Of a DNA stretch of 64,000 bases, positions 44,902-54,711 are shown piece by piece (the first letter of the stretch is position 1; every line of letters starts with the position of its first letter). The position numbers were made by a program, and so were the translations under genes. The stretch is from Methanobacterium formicicum DSM 3637. GTDB taxonomy: Archaea; Methanobacteriota; Methanobacteria; Methanobacteriales; Methanobacteriaceae. Below the pieces are notes generated by a model that was not told the origin of the DNA, searched no databases, and worked only from the letters and a program-made list of their open reading frames with translations. The stretch covers positions 104,501 through 168,500 of the forward strand of contig NZ_AMPO01000004.1 in the NCBI RefSeq assembly GCF_000302455.1, written 5' to 3'.

Positions 44902-47214
44902 TTATTCCTTGAAGCAAATGATTAATCCATTATTAATACTTTTACTGGTTTTAATAACTTCATTTATGTCATTTTTATGACCTAAAAATGTTAATGACAA
45001 GTTGTTGTGTCCTTTAAGGAATGTTTCTGTTGTATCATCCATCTCAGAGATAGAAGTATAAAGTCTTAAGAAATATGAATCTTTTAATTCTTCATAATGC
45101 AAAAGGGGCACAGAATATTGTTTTGCTTTATTATTCAAAATAGCAAATCCCTTTTCATCATCACTAATACCAACCCATCCTTCAGTAGCTCCTAAACATT
45201 GATGAGATGAAACATTTAAACTAACGGGTTCATCATGTTTAACCAATCTACCTTTAAGATTGTAAGTTTCATATTCATAACCACCATTGTTAGTAGTATA
45301 CTTTAATTTCTCTTTATCAAAACAGTTAGGGTTGAAAGTTGCAATTCCTGCCCTGAAATATAACGGAAAGATGTCGTTTAAACTAAAGTGGTAATTCAGA
45401 TCGATTCTTGGTTGATTTACGTAAACATAATATGTTTTTTGGATAATACCAATGGGTATGTTTATTTTAAAAGTTACTGGAATTCTAATAGGAGTATTAT
45501 CAAGTGAAAAGGAATTTAATTTAGTTGTTTCAAGATCAGTATGTTTTTTCGTAGAACGTTCATAAATAACTGTATGTCCCGAATACCAATCCGGGGAGTA
45601 CATTATGTCATTATAGAATCCATGCTCAAGTTCACCTATGAAGAATTCTTCTGCAATATTAGGAAATTTCAATTGACCAATTGAACCACCCTTATCAGGT
45701 AGTAATGTTAAAGCCACTTCCGGCGTTTCTAAAATATCATTTTTATTTTTAGAATGAATAATAAGTTCATTTTCATTCGTTTTTGATATAATTTTACCCT
45801 GAACTGAAGATTTAGATTTAATAATAGGTTCAATTATAATCTTAACACTTCTAAGGCTCCCATCATGGTAGAACTCTTGTTCTTCGAGTTGAGTGACTGC
45901 TTCTTTACCATCTAAAATTATAGAAATGTTTTCCCGAACCTCACCATGCTTAAATTGGTATTTGAATTCAAAGGGATATTTCCAAGTGAATCCATGAGGA
46001 TTTATCAGTACAAAATCATCTTCAACATTAATAGAATTTTTTAATTGCTGAAGAGCGTTATCACAAAATTCCAAGGTATATCCTATATGATTTCTGAACT
46101 TAGTATACTTCTTGTCAGTTGTATGAGTTCTAAAATCACTGCTCCATAGGTTGATTAAATTTAACCAAATCTTGTCGATCTCTACCTTTCTGATACTTGA
46201 GGATACAAGCTCATTTAAAAAGATGATATTTTGGAGTTTTTGGAATATTTCGTAACACTGCCCATTAATTCTACTATTTTCTCGACCACAAACTGCCCAA
46301 CGAGTAACATTATATTTGTACTGCTTTTTACAAGGTATAGGATATTCTGCAGTTCCCAATTGAATTTGATTAGTGGGGGGGAATTTTTCAACAATTTCTC
46401 CAGGAGTAGTTATTTCCACACGTTCATCTTCTTCAAAAAATTCAAATAACCCACGTATACGTTCAAAATCTGTAAATTCATCTTTATGTTCATGTAAATC
46501 ACCATGACCCGGCATGTAATCGAATATCTCTAAATCATAGGCATATAATAAGAAAGAATGATCCTCCTCATTTGATAAATGAGTGAAGAGATATTTCAAA
46601 TAATTTTCCAGAGTGAGTGTTCCCTGGGAATATCGCTGGAACTTCTGGAAAGAGATGGTGCTATTCCAGATAAGATTTATTTTTGATCCGTCAGCCCCCA
46701 CCAATCTCTTAGGTGCATAAACATACTCGTTAGGGAAGTTCTTGAATTTACGTGCATTATCCCAGTCCATGATTATATTTTCAAATCCGGCCTTGACATA
46801 CAATTCAACAATACCTGAAGAAAATGCTTGTTCATTTACGTAGGCGGTTTTAGGCACACTTCCTAATAGTTTCTGGTATGATCTATTTCCCAGAACTAAA
46901 TTCATGTAATTTACCTTAGCAGGGATAAGAGGGAATATAGATTGAGAGTATCCTGAACCAATTACCTCACATTTACCCTTCTTCCATTTCCTTTTTAAAG
47001 AGTCTATAAAATCAGTATCAATATTGTTTATTATTTCTAGAGTCGATGCTGGGAACTCAAAACCAAACTTAACATTGAAATCATCTAATAAATCAAGCAT
47101 AGGCCAATAACATCTATCTAAAACAGATGAGTACTGATCCTCGGGGATACTAGAAAATTTGAGATTCGCATGGAAAGCCGTGTAAAGATAAAGTTTTGTA
47201 AATCCAACCCCCTC
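44902..47214 (-). CDS. GH57-like glycoside hydrolase domain protein, 5' end unclear
   Basis: About 770 residues related to the GH57/GH38-like barrel: FGFEFPASTLEIINN, CEVIGSGYSQSIFPLIPAKVN, AYVNEQAFSSGIVELYVKAGF and YDLEIFDYMPGHGDLHEH, then a long C-terminal beta-rich part. The first ATG is at 47100 (732 residues), but family-like sequence continues 38 codons upstream in frame without a stop (AFHANLKFSSIPEDQ), holding the His of the first strand. No ATG, GTG or TTG lies in that extension, which runs back to the TAG of the preceding gene in the same frame. The start is therefore unresolved. It is the last gene of the nonulosonate operon; perhaps a polymer-trimming or transglycosylating enzyme. 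Confidence 0.65.
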   Translation of the reverse strand, partial: EGVGFTKLYLYTAFHANLKFSSIPEDQYSSVLDRCYWPMLDLLDDFNVKFGFEFPASTLEIINNIDTDFIDSLKRKWKKGKCEVIGSGYSQSIFPLIPAKVNYMNLVLGNRSYQKLLGSVPKTAYVNEQAFSSGIVELYVKAGFENIIMDWDNARKFKNFPNEYVYAPKRLVGADGSKINLIWNSTISFQKFQRYSQGTLTLENYLKYLFTHLSNEEDHSFLLYAYDLEIFDYMPGHGDLHEHKDEFTDFERIRGLFEFFEEDERVEITTPGEIVEKFPPTNQIQLGTAEYPIPCKKQYKYNVTRWAVCGRENSRINGQCYEIFQKLQNIIFLNELVSSSIRKVEIDKIWLNLINLWSSDFRTHTTDKKYTKFRNHIGYTLEFCDNALQQLKNSINVEDDFVLINPHGFTWKYPFEFKYQFKHGEVRENISIILDGKEAVTQLEEQEFYHDGSLRSVKIIIEPIIKSKSSVQGKIISKTNENELIIHSKNKNDILETPEVALTLLPDKGGSIGQLKFPNIAEEFFIGELEHGFYNDIMYSPDWYSGHTVIYERSTKKHTDLETTKLNSFSLDNTPIRIPVTFKINIPIGIIQKTYYVYVNQPRIDLNYHFSLNDIFPLYFRAGIATFNPNCFDKEKLKYTTNNGGYEYETYNLKGRLVKHDEPVSLNVSSHQCLGATEGWVGISDDEKGFAILNNKAKQYSVPLLHYEELKDSYFLRLYTSISEMDDTTETFLKGHNNLSLTFLGHKNDINEVIKTSKSINNGLIICFKE

Positions 47215-48423
47215 CTATAGATTCAATTTAATTATCGAAGAATTTTTCTTCAAACTTTCATCTGCAGCTTCTAAAATCGCAGTGACGTTCAAAGAGTCCT
47301 TGATTGTGGGAAGAATACCTTCATAGCTTCCAACATCCGCACCATTTTCTACATCGATTGCTGTTTTAATGAACATTTTAATACTCTTAAAACCGTATTG
47401 CCCTTCTAAATCCACTTTACCATCAATTCCTTTATTTAAACTGAAAAAATATGGATTTATTATTTGTTGTCCTTTTTTTTCAAGAATACTTTCGAACCCT
47501 CTGTTACGTTGATCTGATTCTATATGACCTTTCGTACCAATGATATGTATCTCCTGATATGTCATGCCACCTGTTTCAGGTGGATCACCCCATCCAGATA
47601 CATGGTATGATATAAAGCTTGATCCGTTCATAGCTCTCCATTCAATTTGGGTTTCTATGATATCCGGAGTATCCACATTGTATTCATTTATCGCCACACC
47701 ATACTGGCAAGTGGCTCTCACGTTTAAAGGTGTGGCCTTAGTGATAAATCCAACAAGATGAATATAATGGGATCCTAAATAATGATTAATATTATCTGCT
47801 TTAGTTATCCAACTTCCAAATATTTTTAACATATCCCTCCTCTGAGTCATTTTAGTAAAAATATGTTGGAAATCCCCATATTCACCCCTCAAATAATTAT
47901 TTTTAATCAATATATTTGCATCATCATAAATCTTATGAAAATCAACAAGCCCCAAGACATTTTTATTTTCTAATTTCAAAATGATCTCATTCAGGTCGCT
48001 CAATTTGTTTACGACGGGTTTAACAACAAGAAAATGATATTCATGATCGATAGAATCAATAATCATTTGTTTATGCAAATTATCAGGGGTAACAATAATA
48101 ACTGCAACGGGTCTTGGAATCTGTTCCAATGCATCTAAATATGCATTTTCATTAGTATCATCATCTTTGGGAAATAATTCTATTTTAGTATCCCAACCAA
48201 ATTTTTTTCCGAGAATTTCGGTTTTTGTTCTTAAATTTTTGAATTTTTTACCATTTCTAGCAGCTAAATAGATTTTATCAACAAAACCCTGCCTTCTTAA
48301 TTCAAAAATTGAAGGTAAAACAACACCAAAATCTTTATCAGTTTCTTTTATGCCTTCCAAAACAGTTGACCCTGTGGAATAATGACCATTACCAATAATT
48401 AAGACATTAATTTTGTCAATCAT
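47215..48423 (-). CDS. Gfo/Idh/MocA-like oxidoreductase (divergent)
   Basis: A 402-residue protein with an N-terminal Rossmann domain (INVLIIGNGHYSTGSTVLEGI) followed by a Gfo/Idh/MocA-type C-terminal domain. RPVAVIIVTPDNLHKQMIIDSIDHEYHFLVVKPVVNKLSDLN is the region that usually reads EKPL; here it is VKPVV. The nucleotide loop is irregular and longer than the GxGxxG norm. It may oxidise or reduce a nucleotide-activated sugar. Its ATG overlaps the ATP-grasp stop by 4 bp (ATGA), so the two are coupled. Its TAG stop is followed in the same frame by the GH57-like sequence. Confidence 0.75.
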   Translation of the reverse strand: MIDKINVLIIGNGHYSTGSTVLEGIKETDKDFGVVLPSIFELRRQGFVDKIYLAARNGKKFKNLRTKTEILGKKFGWDTKIELFPKDDDTNENAYLDALEQIPRPVAVIIVTPDNLHKQMIIDSIDHEYHFLVVKPVVNKLSDLNEIILKLENKNVLGLVDFHKIYDDANILIKNNYLRGEYGDFQHIFTKMTQRRDMLKIFGSWITKADNINHYLGSHYIHLVGFITKATPLNVRATCQYGVAINEYNVDTPDIIETQIEWRAMNGSSFISYHVSGWGDPPETGGMTYQEIHIIGTKGHIESDQRNRGFESILEKKGQQIINPYFFSLNKGIDGKVDLEGQYGFKSIKMFIKTAIDVENGADVGSYEGILPTIKDSLNVTAILEAADESLKKNSSIIKLNL

Positions 48424-49631
48424 TCTCTCACAACAATTTGAATCGTTTTCATGGCATTTTCACATTTTTTAATTGCATCCTCAATATTTTCCCCTTGAGT
48501 AATAATTTGACCGAACCTTTCACTATGATTCGTGGCTTTTCTAACTAAATCCCCCTTATTAATGTTATTAAATAATGTGAACATTTTAACTCCGGGCATT
48601 TTTTTAGCTTTATCAATTCCACCAATTCGTTCAAAAATCCCTTCTTGAGTAGGTATAATGTATCTTTGGCAAGCAGCCTTATTGAATTTTGGTTTTAATT
48701 CATTTTCATCTAGAGGATATCCAACACTCATTTTTATTAAAGAGCTCAATATATTAACTCCCGTAGCAATCGGAACAGTACCGGCACAAAACCATCCTCC
48801 ACTAGTTCTCGCCGCTATTTCCAAAACATAAACTTTTTCATCTTTAATTAGGATGTCTCCTTTTGCTACACCCCAATTAATTGTTAAGGCATTTATCGCA
48901 CCTTCAACAGTCTTGATGACTTTTTCTTTTAATTCAGTTGAAATAGACGATGGAACATTATGTCCATCCTCAACAAAAAATGGCTCGAATTCACTTCTTC
49001 GAGTATAATTCCGGTCTCCAAATCCAGTAGTAAATATTTTATTTTCATAAATGACAGACTCAGTACTTATTTCCAGACCTTCTAAAAACTCTTCAATTAA
49101 TATCTCATTAGCATTTGAATACCTTGTTGCTTCTTTAAATCCATTTTCTATTTCATTTTTACTTCGAACTTTAATGACTCCTCTTGCTCCAGCATTGTCA
49201 ACAGGCTTAAAAACACATGGAAAACCTATTTTCTCAGCATTTTCTCCTGCTTCTTCAATATTTTTGGCTGTTAAAAATTTAGGACATAAAATATTTTTTT
49301 CCTTAAAACATTTTATTCTTTTTAATTTGTTAGTTGCATTTTCAGCAACTTTAGGATCAATTCCAGGCAAATTCAGCTTTTTTGCCACTTGAGCAACTAT
49401 CTCCGGAATCTCCACTCCATGAGCAAATACTCCATTAACTTCATATCTTTTCCCGATATCTACCATTCTATCTACATTTTTTATGTCATCAGAAATTCCT
49501 ACATTAGCTAGTCTCAAACCAAGTGCTTTAATGTTTCCATCTACTGCAATTACTTTTAATCCCATATTTTTTGCTAATTTTATAGGGATTGTTTGTTCAA
49601 TTCCAGCGCCAAGTATTAAAATTTTAGTCAT
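48420..49631 (-). CDS. ATP-grasp ligase (carbamoyl-phosphate synthase/PurK-like)
   Basis: A 403-residue ATP-grasp protein. MTKILILGAGIEQTIPIKLAKNMG is a Rossmann-like N-terminal domain, GFPCVFKPVDNAGARGV is the ATP-binding loop, ILIEEFLEGLEISTESVIY follows and VYVLEIAARTSGG holds the metal-binding Glu and Asn region. Such enzymes join a carboxylate to an amine or thiol with ATP. In a nonulosonate cluster this could add an amino-acid or acyl group to a sugar amine; that is inference. ATG 49631 is preferred over the longer frame (49733), whose extra 34 residues lack homology and overlap the preceding gene. Confidence 0.82.
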   Translation of the reverse strand: MTKILILGAGIEQTIPIKLAKNMGLKVIAVDGNIKALGLRLANVGISDDIKNVDRMVDIGKRYEVNGVFAHGVEIPEIVAQVAKKLNLPGIDPKVAENATNKLKRIKCFKEKNILCPKFLTAKNIEEAGENAEKIGFPCVFKPVDNAGARGVIKVRSKNEIENGFKEATRYSNANEILIEEFLEGLEISTESVIYENKIFTTGFGDRNYTRRSEFEPFFVEDGHNVPSSISTELKEKVIKTVEGAINALTINWGVAKGDILIKDEKVYVLEIAARTSGGWFCAGTVPIATGVNILSSLIKMSVGYPLDENELKPKFNKAACQRYIIPTQEGIFERIGGIDKAKKMPGVKMFTLFNNINKGDLVRKATNHSERFGQIITQGENIEDAIKKCENAMKTIQIVVRE

Positions 49632-49680
49632 CGCATTCCCACAGATTATTTCTTTCTTTAAACTATCACAGTAATTAATT

Positions 49681-50613
49681 TTAGACCAGTTCCACCAACA
49701 AGATAAATTCTCGACCAATTCTATTTTCTGCAAAAAAATTATAAGTTTTTAACAGCAGATCTTTATCGTGTATATACAAATTCGATTCTAATTTTTTCCT
49801 CATAAAATGACATTTACGCCCCAATTTATTATCATCAACATAATTTTGACCGCTCAATAAAAAAAATTCCATTGGAAAAGTAGCAAATGATTCTAAAACT
49901 TCAAAACCTAATTTTGTTAAGAGCTTTTCCATTGAATCAAAATCAAAATAATTGATATGCTGTGGAGGTGCAACCCAATAGGGCATATAACCTAACTTTT
50001 TTTTTAAGAGCATTTGTAAAGGATTATAATCATTAGGAGCAATCACACAAAATAGGCCATTTGGCTTTAAAACAGATTTTACGTCACTAATTAAAGTTTC
50101 AGGATCATCAATATGCTCTATAACTGTTTCCATATATATAACATCAAATTTTCCAGATTCATTAGCAGTTGATCTGTTAAAAACATTGTTCACAACTGAG
50201 ACTTTAAATTTCTTAGAATATTCATAAGCTAATTTAGATGGTTCGAACCCTGTTACATCCCATCCCCTTTCTTTACCTATTTTTAAAAAAAATCCGGGAC
50301 CGGAACCAATTTCCAATAACTTTTTAGAAGTTGATTTAATATTCCTTTCAAGCATATCATAATATAAATGATAAGTTAATTCCCACCAATTAAAATCTTC
50401 TTCATTTTCTGTTAAGTACCTTGGCTTTTCTGAAGAGTAAAACTCTTCTTTATACAGATTATCTAATAATTCTTTTTCAGGGATAGGTACAATATGTTTG
50501 AATCCACAAGTTTTACATTCAATTACAGTATATCCATTCTTTTCATCAAGGGTGTTACCTACGTGTTTTTTTCCATCTTTCGAAGTATACGTAATATGAT
50601 TGATGTTATTCAT
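49681..50613 (-). CDS. SAM-dependent methyltransferase, class I
   Basis: A 310-residue methyltransferase with an N-terminal segment that may bind zinc (only CKTCGF is visible) and a Rossmann core. LLEIGSGPGFFLKIGKERGWDVTGFEPS is motif I, followed by FDVIYMETVIEHIDDPETLISDVKSVLKPNG. Its 5' end overlaps the PseG-like gene by 8 bp. It resembles methyltransferases that modify sugar residues or termini in surface glycans (O- or C-methylation). The acceptor is unknown. It lies in the middle of the nonulosonate operon. Confidence 0.85.
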   Translation of the reverse strand: MNNINHITYTSKDGKKHVGNTLDEKNGYTVIECKTCGFKHIVPIPEKELLDNLYKEEFYSSEKPRYLTENEEDFNWWELTYHLYYDMLERNIKSTSKKLLEIGSGPGFFLKIGKERGWDVTGFEPSKLAYEYSKKFKVSVVNNVFNRSTANESGKFDVIYMETVIEHIDDPETLISDVKSVLKPNGLFCVIAPNDYNPLQMLLKKKLGYMPYWVAPPQHINYFDFDSMEKLLTKLGFEVLESFATFPMEFFLLSGQNYVDDNKLGRKCHFMRKKLESNLYIHDKDLLLKTYNFFAENRIGREFILLVELV

Positions 50614-51622
50614 CCCCCCTTATTATTTTTCCAATCCTCACAGCACCTAAACCGTTGATCAAATTATTATTGTTATCACTTAAAATTTTATAAGAACTCT
50701 CGTTAAGTATTTTATTTATGGTTTTAATTAGTATTTTAAAATTTAAATCATTGATATATCCCAAATTTTCAATTCTTTCAAATTTTTGACTCAATGAAGA
50801 AGAAACTGAATCATTTTCTAAACTATGTGAAATGGATATAATATTCTTATCAAGATAAATCATTTCATAGAGGGTTATTCCAAACGTGCAAATCACCAAA
50901 TTCGCATTAACAAATTCTTGAGGGGAATAATCCATTATTTTGAAGTTATCTGGCAAATTCTTTAAAAAATATTCTAATTTATTCCTATGTTGAAAAGATT
51001 CTCCAATCAATATTCGAAAATCTGCATCAAATTTTCCTTCGATCAACCATGGAATTATTTTAATTAACACACCTTCTGGATCACTTCCACCAGTAGTGAC
51101 AACAACTATTGGACGATTAAATTGAGTATATTCTTTATCCTTTAATCTGAGAATTTCATCCCTAATAATTACATATTCCGGACCAAATTTAACTTTTGCC
51201 ATCTTTTCTTCTGAAAGATATGTATTAAGACGTTTATTATCTAGATGTGCATTTGGAAAAATTACTTCATCTGCTTCCGATATTCCATCACAGATGTGAT
51301 CTAAAATAATAATCTTGATACCTAAACTTTTTAATTGAATGATAATATCTTTTGAATAAGGATATTTCTTATCCAGGACTATTACATCAGGTTCAAGTTC
51401 CTCTACGATCCTTAATAAAAAAAGTTCTTCCGTCTCAAAATTTTCTTTTAAAAAAATCCTAAAAAGTTCATTCTCAATTTTAGAGTTAGTTTTATCTGAA
51501 ATAGTGGCAAAGATTACGTCATTATCCCCTTTAAGTTCTCTTCCAATAGAAATACAGCGAGTTAAATGACCTAAACCAATATCGGGGTTTGAATCACAAC
51601 GAAAAATTATTTTTTTTAACAT
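50606..51622 (-). CDS. pseG: Nucleotide-sugar hydrolase, PseG/SpsG family
   Basis: A 338-residue GT-B-fold protein of the PseG/SpsG type. It begins IIFRCDSNPDIGLGHLTRCISIGREL, with the DIGxGHxxRC motif that holds the catalytic histidine. VVVTTGGSDPEG and VNANLVICTFGITLYEMIYLDKNII form the C-terminal nucleotide-binding site. PseG removes UDP from UDP-2,4-diacetamido-2,4,6-trideoxy-beta-L-altropyranose in CMP-pseudaminic acid synthesis. The presence of PseB, PseC and PseI in the same operon supports this role. Overlaps the methyltransferase gene by 8 bp. Confidence 0.85.
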   Translation of the reverse strand: MLKKIIFRCDSNPDIGLGHLTRCISIGRELKGDNDVIFATISDKTNSKIENELFRIFLKENFETEELFLLRIVEELEPDVIVLDKKYPYSKDIIIQLKSLGIKIIILDHICDGISEADEVIFPNAHLDNKRLNTYLSEEKMAKVKFGPEYVIIRDEILRLKDKEYTQFNRPIVVVTTGGSDPEGVLIKIIPWLIEGKFDADFRILIGESFQHRNKLEYFLKNLPDNFKIMDYSPQEFVNANLVICTFGITLYEMIYLDKNIISISHSLENDSVSSSLSQKFERIENLGYINDLNFKILIKTINKILNESSYKILSDNNNNLINGLGAVRIGKIIRGDE

Positions 51623-51630
51623 TTCAACTC

Positions 51631-52608
51631 CTATATAAACTTTATATTAGGGTTTTTAATCATTTCCAGTATTTTTTTACCTACTGAAAGATCTAATTCT
51701 TGTTTAGTTAGCTTTTTCTTTATAATATTTGTAAAGTATATTAATTCATCAACATATCTTTTGTTAGGATCGAAATCATAATAAATTCTCTCGAGATTTT
51801 CACCCATAACCCCTATTTCAATCTCATTTTTAACAAAATCCGCCGAAATGTGGCCTTTTTCCCCAAATACAATCATTTGATGCTTATTTTCTCTCTGAAT
51901 GAAATCTGATTGATATTGAACAATTATATCTTTTCGGGTTTTAATTAAACAGAAAATAGAATCTTCTACATCGATTTCCAAATTACTCTGACGGGTTTTC
52001 CATCCGGTGATTTGATCAATTTCGCCAAAAAGCCAGTTAATTGTATCAAAACCATGACTTGCACTGGTTAAAAGAACACCCCCACCTAATCTTTTTTGAG
52101 CAGCATATTCTTTCCGGTAATCCTGATCAGGATGCCAATCAGGAAGGTAATGCCCACCAAAATAGTTAACATGGAAAATTTTGCCAATTACATCTCTATC
52201 AAGTAGTTCCTTAAGCTGCAGGAAACCTTCATGGAATCTATAGGATTGACCCATCATGGTCACCAAATCATTTTCAGCAATTATTTCCATTAGGTTATCC
52301 ACATTATCTAAATTATTTGATAAAGGCTTTTCAATAAAAATAGGTATTCCTTTTTCTGCAAAGAAAGTGGCGGGTTGGATATGTATCCCTGAAGGAGTTG
52401 ATATAACTGCAGCTTCAGTTTCAGGATGTTTTCTAAAGGCATCAGCATAAGAAGAGTAATAATATGTTGTGCCTAATTCTGTTGCAAATTCTTTTAATCT
52501 TTGCAAATTAATATCACATAGGATAATGTTTTCAATGCCAATTTGTTTCGCATTCATCGCATGCCTTTGACCAATGGACCCGCAACCAACAATTATAATG
52601 GTATCCAT
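51631..52608 (-). CDS. Gfo/Idh/MocA family oxidoreductase
   Basis: A 325-residue NAD(P)-dependent sugar oxidoreductase. TIIIVGCGSIGQRHAMNAKQIG is the nucleotide site, AAVISTPSGIHIQPATFFAEKGIPIFIEKPLSNNLDN carries the EKP motif and YRFHEGFLQLKELLD belongs to the substrate domain. In many surface-sugar clusters this enzyme stands beside an SpsF-type cytidylyltransferase and a class III aminotransferase, as here, and probably forms a modified nonulosonate or amino sugar. It lies 8 bp upstream of the PseG coding start and 12 bp after the aminotransferase stop, within one operon. Confidence 0.87.
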   Translation of the reverse strand: MDTIIIVGCGSIGQRHAMNAKQIGIENIILCDINLQRLKEFATELGTTYYYSSYADAFRKHPETEAAVISTPSGIHIQPATFFAEKGIPIFIEKPLSNNLDNVDNLMEIIAENDLVTMMGQSYRFHEGFLQLKELLDRDVIGKIFHVNYFGGHYLPDWHPDQDYRKEYAAQKRLGGGVLLTSASHGFDTINWLFGEIDQITGWKTRQSNLEIDVEDSIFCLIKTRKDIIVQYQSDFIQRENKHQMIVFGEKGHISADFVKNEIEIGVMGENLERIYYDFDPNKRYVDELIYFTNIIKKKLTKQELDLSVGKKILEMIKNPNIKFI

Positions 52609-52620
52609 AACTTAATCTCC

Positions 52621-53937
52621 TTAATTTAATCTTTTAAATCCTTTGGTGGCAACTGGTCCTTTTAATAGGTTTTTGAGGTTTCCCTGTTTAACACCATCAG
52701 CCATTAACCCAAAAACATCATCCACATGTTCCATGTACTGGTCTACTATTTCTTCTGTGTGTTTATAACATGTGTAAACATGGTTCCATGCTAAATATCC
52801 ACGTTCTAGCATTTCCTGAGTAAATAAAGTCTGGAGTTCAAGGGCAGTATCCTCAGGATACTGAAAAAGGCATGTGGTAAGTGGAGGGACTCCCACAATT
52901 TCGATATCCAGTTCATTATTATCAGCACATACCTTCCATCCCTTATTAATGTATTCCCCTATTTTTATCAAATGTTTTGGGCTGTTAGTTTCTTTAATCT
53001 TGTTTATGGTGGCAATGGAGGCCGTGGGGCCTATTCGTTCTGTCCAAAATGTGCTGCTGATAAATGTGTCCTGTGCTGATTCCATAATTTCTCGCTTACC
53101 AATGATTGCACCGGTGGGATATCCATTACCCATGGCCTTCCCAAAAATCAACATGTCAGGTTCAACATTATAAATATTGTGAGCACCACCAACGGTAAGC
53201 CTCCAGCCAGTAGTTATCTCATCAAAGATCAATACTGCCCCACTTGAATTAGCAATTTCTCTAACTCTCTTCAAAAATGAATCATCAGGATGATAATTTC
53301 TGACAGGTTCCATTATGATAGCGGCTAGATCATAGCCATGTTCTTCAACAATGGATTCTAATTCATCAATCTGATTATAGTTAAATGGGAACATTGTCCC
53401 CCTCAAGTTTTGGGGAACACCCAATGGGCTGAGTCCAGGTAGCAAATGATCATTAAGGTTTTCATTACTGGTAATGTTGGCTGAAAGATACCAATCATGC
53501 CAACCATGGTATCCGCAGAAAGCTACTTTATCTCTTTTCGTAGCTGCTCTTGCTATTCTAATAGCTATTGCTGCTGATTCTCCCCCGGTACGAGCATACC
53601 TAACCATGTCCGCCCATGGCTCTATCTCTAGGAGCATTTCCGCCAGTTCAACCTCTTCATAACAGTTTAGGGTACACATGGATCCATTTTTAATTGCTCG
53701 ATGGACAGCTTTATCCACTTCTTCATCAGCATATCCCAGCGTACATGCTCCTATACCCATTATAGACATATCAATGTAATGATTATTATCCAGATCCCAC
53801 ACTTCAACTCCTTTGGCTTTTTTATAATATGAAGGCCAGTGATCCGGTAGGAATTGGTCGCTTCGCTTAGAAAGTAGTTGATTTCCCCCAGGAATTATCA
53901 TTTTAGCTCGGTTCCACAGTTCAACACCAGTGTTCAT
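52621..53937 (-). CDS. Class III aminotransferase, glutamate-1-semialdehyde aminomutase-like
   Basis: A 438-residue PLP enzyme. FCGYHGWHDWYL, VLIFDEITTGWR (D239, E240) and DMLIFGKAMGNGYP, with the PLP lysine at about K267, are class III signatures closest to glutamate-1-semialdehyde 2,1-aminomutase. A true HemL is unlikely in this context; the gene probably aminates a sugar or a small aldehyde used to decorate the nonulosonate. It starts 18 bp after the stop of the cytidylyltransferase gene. Homologues next to SpsF-type genes are common in surface glycan clusters. Confidence 0.87.
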   Translation of the reverse strand: MNTGVELWNRAKMIIPGGNQLLSKRSDQFLPDHWPSYYKKAKGVEVWDLDNNHYIDMSIMGIGACTLGYADEEVDKAVHRAIKNGSMCTLNCYEEVELAEMLLEIEPWADMVRYARTGGESAAIAIRIARAATKRDKVAFCGYHGWHDWYLSANITSNENLNDHLLPGLSPLGVPQNLRGTMFPFNYNQIDELESIVEEHGYDLAAIIMEPVRNYHPDDSFLKRVREIANSSGAVLIFDEITTGWRLTVGGAHNIYNVEPDMLIFGKAMGNGYPTGAIIGKREIMESAQDTFISSTFWTERIGPTASIATINKIKETNSPKHLIKIGEYINKGWKVCADNNELDIEIVGVPPLTTCLFQYPEDTALELQTLFTQEMLERGYLAWNHVYTCYKHTEEIVDQYMEHVDDVFGLMADGVKQGNLKNLLKGPVATKGFKRLN

Positions 53938-53955
53938 GAATTAATCACCTTAAAT

Positions 53956-54711
53956 TTAATCCTCGCTTATGGATTTTAAATAACCTTCGTTCCTCATTAT
54001 TCCCTGATTTATTTCCATCAGTTTAGGTTCGTGTTTGAGAAGTTCCAGAACATCATGGGTAACGAATATCTCTCCTTCATGATATAGTCGTTTATACACT
54101 TCTCTCACAAATTTTAAATCAGGTTCTTCATCAACTGTCCACCTTAAGTGGGATAGATCCGTTTTTTGATCAAAAACATAACCTAACTTGAATTTTTCAG
54201 TGTTTTTCCATATATATGGCGTCACATGTTCCCTCTCAGAGGGCAATCTTGCTTCCCGAAAAGCCTTATCCAGAGATTGGAATGTGAAAACTTCGGTATC
54301 AAGGCCGTCAGGGCATGGATTGGGATTTCCCATGGATATGTAATCTAAATCTTCATGTTGATAATGATAATCCACCATTTTGTCAATTACGTGGGGATCT
54401 ATCAATGGACAGTCCGCAGTGATTCTTACAATTAATTCTGCCTTATATTGATTTGCAGCATGGAAATATCGATCTAAAACATCATTCTGGCTTCCCCTAT
54501 AAAGTTCAACACCACATTCTTTCGCTAAACAAGCGGTTTTGTGGTCTTCTTCGTTTTTTGTGGTGGCTAAAACAATTTGATCAATCTTTTGAGCCTTTTT
54601 AACCCTTTCAATAACATGCCATAACATAGGTTTTCCAGTTATATCTGCCATGATCTTTCCGGGGAGTCTGGTTGAGCCCATTCGTGCCTGGATGATTACA
54701 ACAGTATTCAT
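53956..54711 (-). CDS. CMP-sugar cytidylyltransferase, SpsF/PseF-like
   Basis: A 251-residue nucleotidyltransferase of the SpsF/COG1861 type. IIQARMGSTRLPGKIM (about 6-21) is the CTP-binding loop, VRITADCPLIDPHVID the metal-binding loop and DYISMGNPNPCPDGLDTEVFTF a family segment; HLRWTVDEEPDL follows. It would activate the nonulosonate with CTP to give the CMP-sugar, the role of PseF in bacteria. Its start overlaps the PseI stop by 4 bp (ATGA), consistent with a coupled synthase-activation pair. Confidence 0.87.
   Translation of the reverse strand: MNTVVIIQARMGSTRLPGKIMADITGKPMLWHVIERVKKAQKIDQIVLATTKNEEDHKTACLAKECGVELYRGSQNDVLDRYFHAANQYKAELIVRITADCPLIDPHVIDKMVDYHYQHEDLDYISMGNPNPCPDGLDTEVFTFQSLDKAFREARLPSEREHVTPYIWKNTEKFKLGYVFDQKTDLSHLRWTVDEEPDLKFVREVYKRLYHEGEIFVTHDVLELLKHEPKLMEINQGIMRNEGYLKSISED

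Noticed and set aside
47215..47217. TAG read as pyrrolysine, giving a Gfo/Idh-GH57 fusion
   Set aside because: Pyrrolysine coding is not known in Methanobacteriales, and no pyl gene is in the window; kept only as a remote alternative in the GH57 finding.
52621..53937. HemL for tetrapyrrole synthesis
   Set aside because: Sequence is aminomutase-like, but the gene is buried in a nonulosonate operon with sugar-modifying enzymes and no heme genes nearby.
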